From Melieria omissa (Eukaryota; Arthropoda; Insecta; Diptera; Ulidiidae): a DNA stretch of 64,000 nucleotides. The stretch is taken from NCBI GenBank assembly GCA_963971225.1, contig OZ020270.1:18833488-18897487 (forward strand), read 5' to 3'. The notes beneath the pieces were generated by a model that was not told the origin of the DNA, did no database searches, and worked only from the letters and a program-made list of their open reading frames with translations. Position numbers and translations under genes: made by a program. This document shows, in pieces, positions 1 through 9,701 of the stretch; the first letter of the stretch is position 1, and each line of letters starts with the position of its first letter.

Positions 1-1370
1 ATGTTTATGGTAACAAAAGCATACCTAATGGTGCGGCAAATTCAACGTAGAAGATGGTGGGTCCGGCCTGTTAATTTGAGCAGGAAGCAATTGGGATTCC
101 ACACCGCGTGCTTCTCCCAGTTAAAGTGTAGCGACAAAGAGCATTTTTTCATCGCAACAAGGATGACTGTCGCTAAATTCGACGTCCTCCTATGCCTTCT
201 GCGGGAGAAGCTGCGTAGGTCATCGAACAGAGAGCCCATCAACGAGGAAACACGCTTGGGCATTACACTAATGTAAGTACATTTAAAAATAACTTCAACT
301 GAGCTCAATAATTATCATTAACATATATTTAGGTTCTTAGCACAAGGCTGCAGTCCCCAAATGTTGGCGTGGGCACACAAAATGGGAGTGTCGACAGTGC
401 GGCAAATAATATACGCAACCTGCGATGCCATTTGGACTGAGCTGCATCAGGTCTATGTTGCGCAGCCGAATCTGACGGAATGGGGTGCAATTTCAGACAA
501 GTAAATTCTTTAACATTTCACAGTTTCCCCACTTAAATCTTCCACTTTGTGCGCGAATAGGTTCTACGTCAAAACAGGAGTACCGCACTGCCTTGGCGCT
601 GTTGACGGCAAACACATAAACATTGTTTGTCCGAAACGCAGTGGATCCCTGTATTACAATTACAAAAAAAATTTCAGTATTGTGCTCATGGCGACCTGCG
701 ATTCCGACTACACATTTACATTTGTAGATGTGGGAGCGCTCGGGAGTCAAAGCGATGGTGGTGTGTTCGCACGCAGTGCATTTGGTCGCATGATTCTCAG
801 AAGCGAACTTGTACTTCCACCGGATGACAATCTGCCTGGTAAGTGAACTTTTTAATAGCGCCCAATTACGTTGTAATGGAGATACATTTTACATATTTCA
901 ATCTAGGTACGGACAAACCGTTCCCATACTTCTTCGTGGGAGATAACGCCTTCCCGTTGAAGAAAAACCTTATGCGCCCCTACCCTGGCCGCTGCTTGTC
1001 CGCCGAGAAGCAGCATTTCAACAAGAAGCTGTCCTCGGCGCGAGTTCATATTGAAAATGCCTTTGGCATTTTAGCGAACAGGTGGAGAATACTGCACACG
1101 TCCATACACGCAGCTCCGAAAAATGTGGACAAAATAGTGCTAGCAACGGTGGTTCTCCATAATTTCTTAATGCTGGATAGAACCACCGGGTACTTCAGCG
1201 ATGAGCTGGTGGACCACATAGAAAACGGAGAGTTCGTAGGAGGAACTTGGAGAGACGCTACGGAGGGGTTGCAATCGTTGCGCATATCGGAAGCAAATAG
1301 GTCAACCGCAGAGGCATTCGCAGCCAGGGACGAGCTCGCACAACACCTCTTCCACTACGACTTACAATGA
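1..1370 (+). CDS. PIF/Harbinger transposase (HARBI1-like), four exons
   Basis: Exons read 1-272, 333-500, 561-838 and 907-1370, each junction with GT..AG, and they keep one frame of 394 codons including the stop. Known family role: a nuclear DDE endonuclease that cuts and pastes the element with help from a Myb- or MADF-like partner. Visible motifs are a helix-turn-helix region in exon 2, the first Asp in AVDGKHI at the start of exon 3, the second Asp in GDNAFPL in exon 4, and the Glu in HIENAFGIL. No stop or frameshift is visible. The ATG at base 1 sits on the window edge, so the true start could be upstream. The MADF gene that faces it at 1880-2739 is its likely partner. Confidence 0.85.
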
Positions 1371-1879
1371 CGACCAGACAGACGCTTCGAGCTAATGGCT
1401 CAATCCGCCTCCCGACATAACACAGGGGGGGAATAAACCGACATGAGATGTTTTTAGTGTGTTAAAGTCACACACTGACGGGGAATTGGCTTTCGATGCT
1501 TTTCATCTCGCAAAAAAAAAAAAAAAACGGTCATCACATCACAATTGAAATTGTTTTATGTAACATTTCGATTACAAGTTAGTATATAAATAAATAAAAA
1601 GCTTTAGAATTTTGCAACAAAAACGCAACAATATATTCACTGTAAAAACAACATACACTTCAAGTGTTGAATTTTCTTCAATAATAATAATAAGGAAAAA
1701 ATTATAATAATTTAAGTAATAATAATAAAAAACTAATAAAAACCATTGCATACAGCGACACTGGCTAGCAGTCGCACGGATGCAGTAGTGGTGGTGGAGA
1801 CGGCGACACTGGCTAGCAGTCGCACGGATGCAGTAGTGGTAGTCGAGGTAGTGGTGGTGGAGTAGTGGTGGTAGATGCA
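1371..1879. other. Intergenic stretch between convergent Harbinger genes
   Basis: No gene. It holds an A16 run near 1511, AATAAA-like sequences around 1590, AT-rich sequence, and a two-copy repeat at 1757-1845 whose unit contains GGCTAGCAGTCGCACGGATG. The repeat abuts the 3' end of the minus-strand MADF gene. Confidence 0.6.
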
Positions 1880-2739
1880 CTATTCCTTTCTGGCGATGTC
1901 ATCCAACTCGCTGTACACCAAAGCCACTACCTTGCCTTCGACACGTCTAACCTCGTCCTTGGTCAAATTGCTACCTCTTATTCTTTTTGCCAAGCTTACA
2001 AAAAGCGAGGTAGTGGCGTCGTCGTCGTTGTCTTCGGAGCAGGGTGTTTTGCTGATCTCCTTCAAGGTGCCCGCGCATTCGTGCATGAAGTCACGAAAAG
2101 CAGTGCTGAGGTCGGCATCGGCTTGCCTTTTCGTTGGCCGGCGCGAACTGGATGGGCCGACATCCGAAACGACGCCGGCATTTTCGACTGGCGCAGGCGC
2201 ATGGTCGTCTCGCGAACTATCTTCGCACGCACTGTCATCGACGCTCGTTGCGGAACAGTCCAGCAACACCTCCGTCACAATTTCCTCGATGCTTCCCACG
2301 GTGCTATACGAAATTTAGAAGAGAAATGGAAAGTAATCATTAACACTATAATGGAAAGTATCATTGCAGACACCAGTGCAAGCGCAATACTTACGCCCTA
2401 CTGTCCCTGAAGTTATCCAGGAACGACAGGGTATCCATGTACTTCCAGCGCTTAGTAGGGTTCGGTGCACCGCTGCCGGACGCTAGGTTCTCGGCGCGCC
2501 TTCTCCGCTTGTAGGTGTCGCGCAGACCTCGCCACCGTTTTCTGCACTCATCCTCTGTAGAACAATAATTATGCGATATACATCAAATACATCCAAAAAC
2601 ATAATAAATTCTTACCCGACAACGCCACTGATTCGGCGATCGCCTTCCAAATGTCATTTTTTTTTATTACATTTTTGTAATCCGAAGACGACAAGTCGTA
2701 GAGGCACCCATTTTTCCTCACTTCTTCAATAAGCAGCTT
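1880..2739 (-). CDS. MADF-BESS DNA-binding protein of the Harbinger element, three exons
   Basis: On the minus strand the exons are 2739-2616, 2554-2395 and 2303-1880. The three joins keep one open frame of 236 codons. Exons 1 and 2 form a MADF (Myb/SANT-related) domain: it opens with KLLIEEVRKNGCLYD and continues with CRKRWRGLRDTYKRRRR and a FRDSR end. The last exon is acidic and ends in a BESS-like helix (ALVYSELDDIARKE). Family knowledge: such proteins bind element ends and bring the transposase to the nucleus. I did not find an ATG in exon 1; a donor-like GTAAGT lies upstream at about 2815, so a further 5' exon without a visible ATG is possible. The gene is convergent with the transposase. 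Confidence 0.75.
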
Positions 2740-3095
2740 CTAAAACATTCGAAAGGGAAAGACAAAGTAGATTATTTGGCACAATTTTTTATTAAAATTT
2801 GAACCACTTACAACTTTGCAACCTCGAAAAACCACAAATCACAAAATTTTACCACAATTTTTCGTTTGTTTGTTTTTTCGTTTTTCACCGCTGACAGCTG
2901 CACAGCTGATTGGTTCGCACGACGACTGCGACCAAATTAGAATTTGTTCTATCGTCGGACGACCGGTCGTCGGTCGAATATCGCAGTCGTCGTCGTTGTG
3001 GGCAATCACATTTGCTGCTGTGTGTTTTAATTTTGACAGCGTACGTTCGCAGCGTAAATATCGCACGACGACTTGGTTGTGTTTATACTATAACT
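2740..3095. other. Right flank of Harbinger element, CGACGA-rich
   Basis: No gene. The stretch contains inverted 12-mers CGACGACTGCGA (2920-2931) and TCGCAGTCGTCG (2981-2992) and a related CGCACGACGACTT near 3062. These look like subterminal transposase-binding repeats, but that is inference. Confidence 0.4.
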
Positions 3096-3331
3096 TGTGC
3101 GCACAGGGACGATCGTCTCTGGCCGAAGTAGTCAGTCGTGCAGTGAGCGTGAAGCGGACGAGACGTCCACTTTTGGTACAACCTTTTAATCGGTGCGAGA
3201 TGTGCGTGTGCATGTAGTTCGGAAAATAAATTGGGTTTTTGAGCTGATGGCTTTTTCCCAACGAGTGCGCGTTTTATTTAAATCGGGTTGCATTCCGTAG
3301 TTTCCACCGCCAATCGAAGATGGTGGGAACA
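3096..3331 (+). repeat. 5' LTR of BEL element
   Basis: It begins TGTGCGCACAGGG and ends GGTGGGAACA. It matches 18212-18448 with only a few substitutions. The left boundary is set by where the two copies stop matching, so the LTR could be longer in other copies. Confidence 0.8.
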
Positions 3332-3334
3332 TTG

Positions 3335-3352
3335 TGGTACGTGTCGAGCCAG
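3335..3352 (+). other. Candidate primer binding site of BEL element
   Basis: TGGTACGTGTCGAGCC starts three bases after the 5' LTR, where a tRNA primer site beginning TGG is expected. I cannot name the tRNA. Confidence 0.45.
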
Positions 3353-3765
3353 ATGTTAGCGGCCTATGGAGCGCCCATTTTTTTGTTTTCGATTCCTTTG
3401 TGCGCGAAAGAAACGGGACATTTCCAGCGAGCAGCGTTGTGCGAAGAGCTCTCGCGTGGAATGTGTGCTAGAAGGAGCGAGTCGCCGATTGTTGTGCAAT
3501 TCGTTTCTCTTCCATTCGATCAGCGAACGCAGAAGCGAAAGCATCGCGAGTGAGCAGTTGTGTTGGTGAATTTAAAAAAAAAAGAGGAGAAAGAAGAAGC
3601 AGCAGCAATCGGTGAGCTACAGTCCACTAAGAGCGTGGTGCGGGTAATAGGATTTAGAGCAAATGTGTTATTATTGTGGTGAACGGAAAATTGTTTGAGC
3701 ATCAGTTGAGTGCTTGTTGGGTGCATGCGTTTTGGTGCGAGTAAGCATATTATTGGGCAAGGAAA

Positions 3766-4960
3766 TTTCGTTTGTGTGCCTGCTTGGCGCACGCGTTTGG
3801 TGCGAGCAGGTTTATTGTTGTTGTTGTGCTCGGAAATTTCGTTTGTGTGCCTTCTTGGCGCACGCGTTTGGTGCGAGCAGGTTTATTGTTGTTGTTGTGC
3901 TCGGAAATTTCGTTTGTGTGCCTTCTTGGCGCACGCGTTTGGTGCGAGCAGGTTTATTGTTTGTTGTTGTGCTCGGAAATTTCGTTTGTGTGCCTTCTTG
4001 GCGCACGCGTTTGGTGCGAGCAGGTTTATTGTTGTTGTTGTGCTCGGAAATTTCGTTGGTGTGCCTTCTTGGCGCACGCGTTTGGTGCGAGCAGGTTTAT
4101 TGTTGTTGTTGTGCTCGGAAATTTCGTTTGTGTGCCTTCTTGGCGCACGCGTTTGGTGCGAGCAGGTTTATTGTTGTTGTGCTCGGAAATTTCGTTTGTG
4201 TACCTTCTTGGCGCACGCGTTTGGTGCGAGCAGGTTTATTGTTGTTGTTGTGCTCGGAAATTTCGTTTGGGTGCCTTCTTGGCGCACGCGTTTGGTGCGA
4301 GCAGGTTTATTGTTGTTGTTGTGCTCGGAAATTTCGTTTGTGTGCCTTCTTGGCGCACGCGTTTGGTGCGAGCAGGTTTATTGTTGTTGTTGTGCTCGGA
4401 AATTTCGTTGGTGTGCCTTCTTGGCGCACGCGTTTGGTGCGAGCAGGTTTATTGTTGTTGTTGTGCTCGAAAATTTCGTTTGTGTGCCTTCTTGGCGCAC
4501 GCGTTTGGTGCGAGCAGGTTTATTGTTGTTGTTGTGCTCGGAAATTTCGTTTGTGTGCCTTCTTGGCGCACGCGTTTGGTGCGAGCAGGTTTATTGTTGT
4601 TGTTGTGCTCGGAAATGTCGTTTGTGTGCCTGCTTGGCGCACGCGTCGGTGCGAGCGAGTTTATTGTTGTTTTACATGAAGGTTTCGTTTGTATGCCAGT
4701 CAGGTGCTTGCGTGGCGCATGTGGTTTGGTGCGAGCGAATTTATTGTTGTTGTTGTACAAGGAAATTTCGTTTGTGTGCTTGCATGGCGCATGCGTTGGT
4801 GCGAGCGAGCTTATTGTTGTTGTTGTACAAGAAAGTTTCGTTTGTGTGCTAGTCGGGTGCTTGCTTGGCGCATGCGTTGGTGCGAGCGAGCTTATTGTTG
4901 TTGTTGTGCATGGAGATTTCGTTTATTGTGTGCTATTTAATGTATGTTTGGTGCATGCGT
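3766..4960 (+). repeat. 71-bp minisatellite in the BEL leader
   Basis: About twelve near-identical units of about 71 bp (one of 68 and one of 72) run from about 3766 to 4630, followed by four or five diverged units to about 4960. The core is GGAAATTTCG plus TTGGCGCACGCGTTTGG plus GTGCGAGCAGG and a TTG run. It lies between the LTR and gag. Long forward-frame readings across it are artefacts of a unit without stop triplets. Confidence 0.9.
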
Positions 4961-5039
4961 TTGGTCGGTGCAAGTGGCCACATAGTGGTTGTTGTGGTGC
5001 AAGGAAAAATCTGGAAACATGTGCCTGCAGGGCGTATGG

Positions 5040-5193
5040 TTTCGGAGGTGCAAGTGTGTGCGCAAGGGACGCGCGTAACTGCGGTCCCGCTGTTGCTGAG
5101 CTGGTGGTGCGAGTGTGCGCGCAAGGGACGCGCGTAACTGCGGTCCCGCTATTGCTGATCTGGTGGTGCGAGTGTGTGTGCAAGGGACGCGCG
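5040..5193 (+). repeat. Short tandem repeats, BEL leader, interrupted by errantivirus
   Basis: Three copies of a unit of about 55-60 bp containing GCAAGGGACGCGCG and GGTGGTGCGAG. The third is split at CGCG (5190-5193) by the errantivirus and resumes at 8384. Confidence 0.8.
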
Positions 5194-5606
5194 AGTTAAG
5201 TTGTTAATTGAAGGTTAAAGATTAATTCTTTACCTCAATAACTTTATTTAAGGACGGAGTCGTGGATCGACTGCCGCCCGAGACTGGTGGATCCAGAATG
5301 CCAGTTTTGTACATCAAAACTGCACTCAACAACTTCAACTTATTCCTAATTCTTACTTGCTATCAGTGCAGCGCAGGCACTGTTCGTATCTTAATGCTAA
5401 TGCCCAATTGCCTATCGCTTAGTGCGGTGCAGGCGCTGTTTGCGTCCCTGAGGGCTCCTTATCAGTGCAGCGTAACATTTTCTGCTGGCACTTTTCTGTG
5501 AACTGATATCGCTTGTTTAGTGCACACACTGTATTTATTTAGTGCACTAAACATTATCAGTAACACATTTTGGGTTGCATCTGAGGTGACGGACATGTCC
5601 ATAACT
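5194..5606 (-). repeat. 3' LTR of errantivirus (left copy)
   Basis: 413 bp, the same length as 7971-8383 and differing at very few bases (for example A/T near 5201 and G/A in GGACGGAGTC). Short open readings in it are not genes. Confidence 0.9.
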
Positions 5607-5827
5607 CGCCCCTCCTTAAAAATTCGAGTCCCTTCGAATTTAGGTATAAAATATTCTTTATGTATTATGTGCATATATATATGTTTTTGTATCATATGTA
5701 TATATGTATATGCTTCGTATAAACGTTTTAAAAGTGGTAAACATGTAAAATTTTCTTTATGTATTATATGTATATATATGTGTGTGTATAAACGCAAATT
5801 GTGAAAAAACATTAACTCAGTAACAGG
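5607..5827 (-). other. Polypurine tract and env 3' region, with duplicated tract
   Basis: On the minus strand AAGGAGGGGCG abuts the 3' LTR. A second, very similar tract (CTAAGGAGGGGCGAGTCATG) lies about 255 bp upstream at about 5860-5880, inside the end of env. The AT-rich sequence between contains repeated TATATGTATA motifs. Confidence 0.7.
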
Positions 5828-7246
5828 TTACTTGCCGAACTTTTCTTCGGTGGAGGATATGAACATGACTCGCCCCTCCTTAGAATTCGGGTCCTCTCGA
5901 ATTTTGTTCTTTATAACAATTTGTTTCTTATTCTTACAATGTATTACTATTATTAAGAGCACGAAAATAGTGGTTATAATTATGTAGAAGGAGTATGACA
6001 CTACTTTGTGGACTTTTAGCTCTTTTATTTCCTTTATGTTATCGACTGTCTTATAAGCTATCTCCTCGAGTGTGAGTTTATGCGTAAAGTTATAAACCGT
6101 TGTGTTTGGATAATAAAACCTTTCTTCAAATATAAGTTTTTTGTTTGAAAATATTTTATCTAAAATTTTTAGATTACAGCTATTGAAATGAATGAGGTAA
6201 TTTCCTTTCAACATGATATCTCTATTATCACAATCTTGGTACATTGTTAAATTGTTGGCATTCTTAATTACAATGGTTTCTTGATCGATTTCTGTTACTT
6301 CTAGGCGCATATTTGTGATGAGGTGACAATTTTTCTTTACAATACAGTTTCTTACAGCGTTTAACTCGTTTATTGCTTTATTTTCTATATACAAGTATGT
6401 CACATTTCCGTGCTCGAAAACAATTTGTTCCGCCATTTCTACTTCGTGAAAATACGAGTTAGGTATTGGCATGATCAACTTGAGTTGGGCCTCTACAAAT
6501 GTTTTTGGAACCTTAATTATGAACATTAATTTATCGGATGCGTACTCCACGGCGCATATTCTCAAATGTCTCAGCTTGTTGAGGTCAATATTATATGTAT
6601 CAATCTCCTCGTTCGTTAGAATGTTTGGTTGGATAATTCCACTCCTGGCGGAAACGACGTTTTCTTGTATGTGTTCGATTTTTTCTTTCAGCGTGTTTAT
6701 TTGTAGTAGCAGTCCATTGAGTAAATTCAGTTTGTTTAATTTTTGCAGGTTCTTGTCTATAGACTGTATTTCGTACTTTATGATGTTTCTGTCCTTTTCA
6801 ATATTGTCCTTCAACAATTCGAAGGTTTTATTGAAATAGTCATTTATTTTGATCTGTTGGTTCAAGTTTGTAATTGAATTGTGTAAGTTTGTATCACTCA
6901 CTCGGAAATGTTCTTCAATGTCTTCTCTGTCAGTATCGTCCATTGTGCCAAACAGGTATTTGTAAGCGGATCCTACAACGTTTATAAGGCCCCTTTTTAC
7001 TCTTACTACTTTACTAGGTACGATCGTTTTCACTTTCCTTTTCAACACCTCTAATTCGTTTTCGATAATATCTGTTTTTAGTGGGCTAAAATACCTGGCG
7101 TTAATTTTTAAGTTGTTGATTATTTGCAATATTTCTCTCGGGTTAATGGTGTGGATAATGAGGTCTGTTTGTGACGTAATATTTTCCTTTCTGATATTAA
7201 TTTCCGTATATCCCGAAAAGGCTTCAATTTGTTGGACGTGAAGCAT
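5828..7246 (-). CDS. env: Errantivirus envelope glycoprotein
   Basis: An open reading of 472 codons without internal stop. Family knowledge: errantivirus Env is a class I-like membrane fusion protein related to baculovirus F proteins and made from a spliced mRNA. Visible features are a furin-type site RVKR at residues 82-85, followed at once by a glycine-rich hydrophobic fusion-peptide-like segment, then heptad-rich coiled-coil sequence (about 105-200), several NxT/S sites, and one hydrophobic membrane segment near residues 418-440 with a basic tail. I see no clear signal peptide at this ATG; the true start could come from an upstream exon. The ORF end overlaps a second polypurine-like tract. 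gag and pol are absent from this copy, so any movement would need proteins from elsewhere. Confidence 0.85.
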   Translation of the reverse strand: MLHVQQIEAFSGYTEINIRKENITSQTDLIIHTINPREILQIINNLKINARYFSPLKTDIIENELEVLKRKVKTIVPSKVVRVKRGLINVVGSAYKYLFGTMDDTDREDIEEHFRVSDTNLHNSITNLNQQIKINDYFNKTFELLKDNIEKDRNIIKYEIQSIDKNLQKLNKLNLLNGLLLQINTLKEKIEHIQENVVSARSGIIQPNILTNEEIDTYNIDLNKLRHLRICAVEYASDKLMFIIKVPKTFVEAQLKLIMPIPNSYFHEVEMAEQIVFEHGNVTYLYIENKAINELNAVRNCIVKKNCHLITNMRLEVTEIDQETIVIKNANNLTMYQDCDNRDIMLKGNYLIHFNSCNLKILDKIFSNKKLIFEERFYYPNTTVYNFTHKLTLEEIAYKTVDNIKEIKELKVHKVVSYSFYIIITTIFVLLIIVIHCKNKKQIVIKNKIREDPNSKEGRVMFISSTEEKFGK

Positions 7247-7970
7247 CCCTCCAATTATTTCTTTCTTATATATAACAGTTTTCGTAATTTCCTTTTTTTT
7301 GCACTTTTAATTCGTTTTTAATATAATTTTCTCTTAGCATAAGTACCTGATATCAAGTTTTATATACTGCATCTATAACTTGTAGTACCTCTTTCTGTTG
7401 TTGGTATAACTGCTGAAGAACCGTGATATATTTCGTCTTTGCTTGCTGTCCTTACGTCCTTCAGGGAGTTCGCCAATGCACCGCTGTGTAGCTTGGTGGA
7501 GGCTGAAATCTTCGTTTCCATCGGGTGTTTTAGCAGCTCCATTCGTTGAAAAACTCCGCTTTCTGTATCGTGTCTTGCGTCCTTTAAGTGGTTCGCCAAA
7601 ATGCAGTCAAATATCCTGGTAGAATCTGGAACACTCGTTTTTGTCGGGTATTACGGCAGTTCCTTTCACTGAAGATCTCCGTTTTTTGTAGTGTGGTTTT
7701 GATTTTGTGCGTTACTTCGCCACGAATTCTTCGATTACTTCGTTTATTATTTTCACGAATTTGATAATTTTTCGTTGAGTATTGTAATTTATTTATTTGA
7801 ATTTTTGTTCTTTTTGCTTAGTTAAACTTGTTTTCTTTTTGCTTGTTATTAATAATAAGTTAAAGGTTTATCCTTTTTTAATTTATTGGTTAAGGTGTAT
7901 CCTTATACCAATCTTCTTCGATCTCCTTCGGATCAGCTTCAGATCAGCTTCAGATCCCATCCTCGTCGCC
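7247..7970 (-). other. Errantivirus leader and deletion junction, no gene
   Basis: Includes the PBS next to the LTR and an imperfect two-copy repeat of about 120 bp (about 7449-7570 and 7569-7690, sharing GTCCTT..GTTCGCC and TCG(T/G)GT). No gag or pol motif is visible; the missing 4-5 kb was removed here. Confidence 0.7.
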
Positions 7971-8383
7971 AGTTAAGATGTTAATTGAAGGTTAAAGATT
8001 AATTCTTTACCTCAATAACTTTATTTAAGGACAGAGTCGTGGATCGACTGCCGCCCGAGACTGGTGGATCCAGAATGCCAGTTTTGTACATCAAAACTGC
8101 ACTCAACAACTTCAACTTATTCCTAATTCTTACTTGCTATCAGTGCAGCGCAGGCACTGTTCGTATCTTAATGCTAATGCCCAATTGCCTATCGCTTAGT
8201 GCGGTGCAGGCGCTGTTTGCGTCCCTGAGGGCTCCTTATCAGTGCAGCGTAACATTTTCTGCTGGCACTTTTCTGTGAACTGATATCGCTTGTTTAGTGC
8301 ACACACTGTATTTATTTAGTGCACTAAACATTATCAGTAACACATTTTGGGTTGCATCTGAGGTGACGGACATGTCCATAACT
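7971..8383 (-). repeat. 5' LTR of errantivirus (right copy)
   Basis: Matches 5194-5606 almost perfectly; ends next to the CGCG target duplication at 8384-8387, after which the BEL leader repeat continues. Confidence 0.9.
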
Positions 8384-8464
8384 CGCGTAACCGCTATTGC
8401 TGAGCTGGTGGTGCGATGGTGCTGTTATTCTTGGAATCAAAGTGTGCTAGATTGATATGCATAT

Positions 8465-8625
8465 CTGAGTTAGAGCTGCAAGAATAAGAAAATGAGAAGA
8501 GAGCTAGAGCAGCAAGAATAAGACAATGAAAAGAGAGCTAGAATAGCAAGAATAAGAAAATGAAAAGAGAGCTAGAATAGCAAGAATGAGAAAATGAAAA
8601 GAGAGTTAGAAAAGAGAGAACAAGA
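8465..8625 (+). repeat. Purine-rich tandem repeat in BEL leader
   Basis: About four copies of a unit of about 37 bp containing GAGCTAGAATAGCAAGAATA and GAAAATGAAAAGA, just upstream of gag. Confidence 0.8.
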
Positions 8626-8830
8626 ACGCTTCAAGCAGTGGGCTAGTCAGAGTGCTAGGAATTCCAAGAATGAAGTCGGAACAGAAAATTGTGCTTAGCG
8701 ACAGGTTGAAGCCTGTGTGCGTTGCGTGCAAGAAATGACGTCACAGCTGACGTTGCAGTGGCAAGAACAGTTGATAATTTTGGACTTTGCTCCAATCCTT
8801 GGTGCTTGTTTTCTATCTCATTGCAGTGAA

Positions 8831-9529
8831 ATGGCAGCACGCAATAAATTGGAGGCGTTGGCGGCGACGATCAGGCGCACACTGTGCTTCGTAAAGGGGC
8901 CAGAGTTTGAGGACGTCACGCTGGAGCTAGCAAGGGTACGCCGTACCAACTTAGAAGAAGTCTGGGCACGGTATAATGACGCCTACGAGCAGGTGGTCGG
9001 CGTGACGCCCAGGGAGCAGATGGCCAAGCTGGAGCAAGCAACGATGGCGCATGATGAGCTGGAGAACTTTGAGGCGCACGCTTTGCTCGACGCCAAGATT
9101 ACTCAATTAGAGCGAGGGCAGGTGCAAGAGCAAAGGGCGCCAGAGAAAGCCAGACAGCCGAAGGCTAAAGGTGCGGGTGCTGCAATGGTGCCAGAGAGAG
9201 CCAGGCAGCCAAAAGCTACAGGCGCGGGTGCTGCAATGGTGCAAGAGCGGACAATGACTTGTGAGGTGTGTGCCGGGGATCACATGCTATACCATTGCCC
9301 GGAGTTCATGGGTTTGGCATTGAAGGCGCGCAAAGAGTACGTTGCCAGGCGCAAGTTGTGCCCGAACTGTTTCAAGAGGGGCCACGGGGTGGACAACTGC
9401 TATCAGGGCGATTGCTGGAAGTGCCCAGGCAGGCCAAAACATAACAGCACGCTGTGTCCAAACCGTGAGCTACCGAAGCAGGCAAACAGCGTGCAGGCCA
9501 GGATGGAGGGCAAGAATCTGCCAGAGTAG
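8831..9529 (+). CDS. gag: BEL/Pao Gag
   Basis: From the ATG at 8831 (38 codons of the open frame lie upstream, to 8717) the reading runs 232 residues. The N-terminal half (LALAATIRRTL-like helices, YNDAYEQV) resembles the capsid part of BEL Gag. Two near-repeats (KARQPKAKGAGAAMV and RARQPKATGAGAAMV) separate it from a Cys-His region with CEVCAGDHMLYHCPEF and CPNCFKRGHGVDNCY, that is, nucleic-acid-binding zinc knuckles. In the family Gag forms the capsid and is usually fused to Pol in one ORF. Here a TAG at 9527-9529 ends it and a 170-bp stretch of mixed frames follows before the protease, so this copy is broken. A GCNAG word is unusually frequent, as in the rest of the element. Confidence 0.8.
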   Translation: MAARNKLEALAATIRRTLCFVKGPEFEDVTLELARVRRTNLEEVWARYNDAYEQVVGVTPREQMAKLEQATMAHDELENFEAHALLDAKITQLERGQVQEQRAPEKARQPKAKGAGAAMVPERARQPKATGAGAAMVQERTMTCEVCAGDHMLYHCPEFMGLALKARKEYVARRKLCPNCFKRGHGVDNCYQGDCWKCPGRPKHNSTLCPNRELPKQANSVQARMEGKNLPE

Positions 9530-9701
9530 AAGGGCAAGGTAGGCTGACGCCAAAAGGGGGCCAGAAAGGACGACGGGTGGCTAGGGAAAAGTGTGCCAGT
9601 AGAGTTAAGCGAGCCATCAAGCAATCGGAGCTCGAGCAGAAATAAAGATTAAATGGTTTACACTGTATTTAGATGGTGTTAGTGTTAATTCAAATCCGAC
9701 T

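Larger units (their letters stand above)
1..3095. mobile_element. PIF/Harbinger DNA transposon, left end cut by window
   Basis: Two convergent genes, a Harbinger-type transposase (+) and a MADF DNA-binding protein (-), form the standard two-gene layout of PIF/Harbinger elements. The left terminus lies before base 1. I could not identify the right terminal inverted repeat; the BEL 5' LTR begins at about 3096 and may have replaced it. Confidence 0.75.
5194..8383 (-). mobile_element. Errantivirus (Ty3/gypsy, env-bearing) with gag and pol deleted
   Basis: Two 413-bp LTRs that differ at only a few bases flank an env gene on the minus strand. The LTRs begin AGTTAT and end TAACT in element orientation, and a perfect 4-bp target-site duplication CGCG lies at 5190-5193 and 8384-8387. 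The PBS (TGGCGACGAGGATGGG, minus strand, just inside 7971) and the polypurine tract (AAGGAGGGGCG, ending at 5607) are both present. Only about 720 bp separate the PBS-side LTR from env, so gag and pol are missing. The element sits inside the BEL leader repeat. This is an old endogenous insect retroelement. Confidence 0.9.

Noticed and set aside
3766..4960. CRISPR-like array
   Set aside because: Units are contiguous without unique spacers and the context is a eukaryotic retroelement.
3710..5199. Long forward readings of 380, 321 and 475 codons rich in Cys and Val
   Set aside because: They are three frames of the same stop-free 71-bp minisatellite; peptides repeat with frame changes and have no domain.
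5262..5501. 79-codon reading repeated at 8039-8278
   Set aside because: It lies in both LTRs of the errantivirus and on the strand opposite to its genes.
5828..7246. Domesticated host envelope (syncytin-like) gene
   Set aside because: The ORF is intact but sits between two near-identical LTRs with a perfect TSD, so recent insertion explains its integrity without selection for a host role.
8655..8840. Minus-strand reading across the gag start
   Set aside because: Shadow of the gag frame; no domain and no support.
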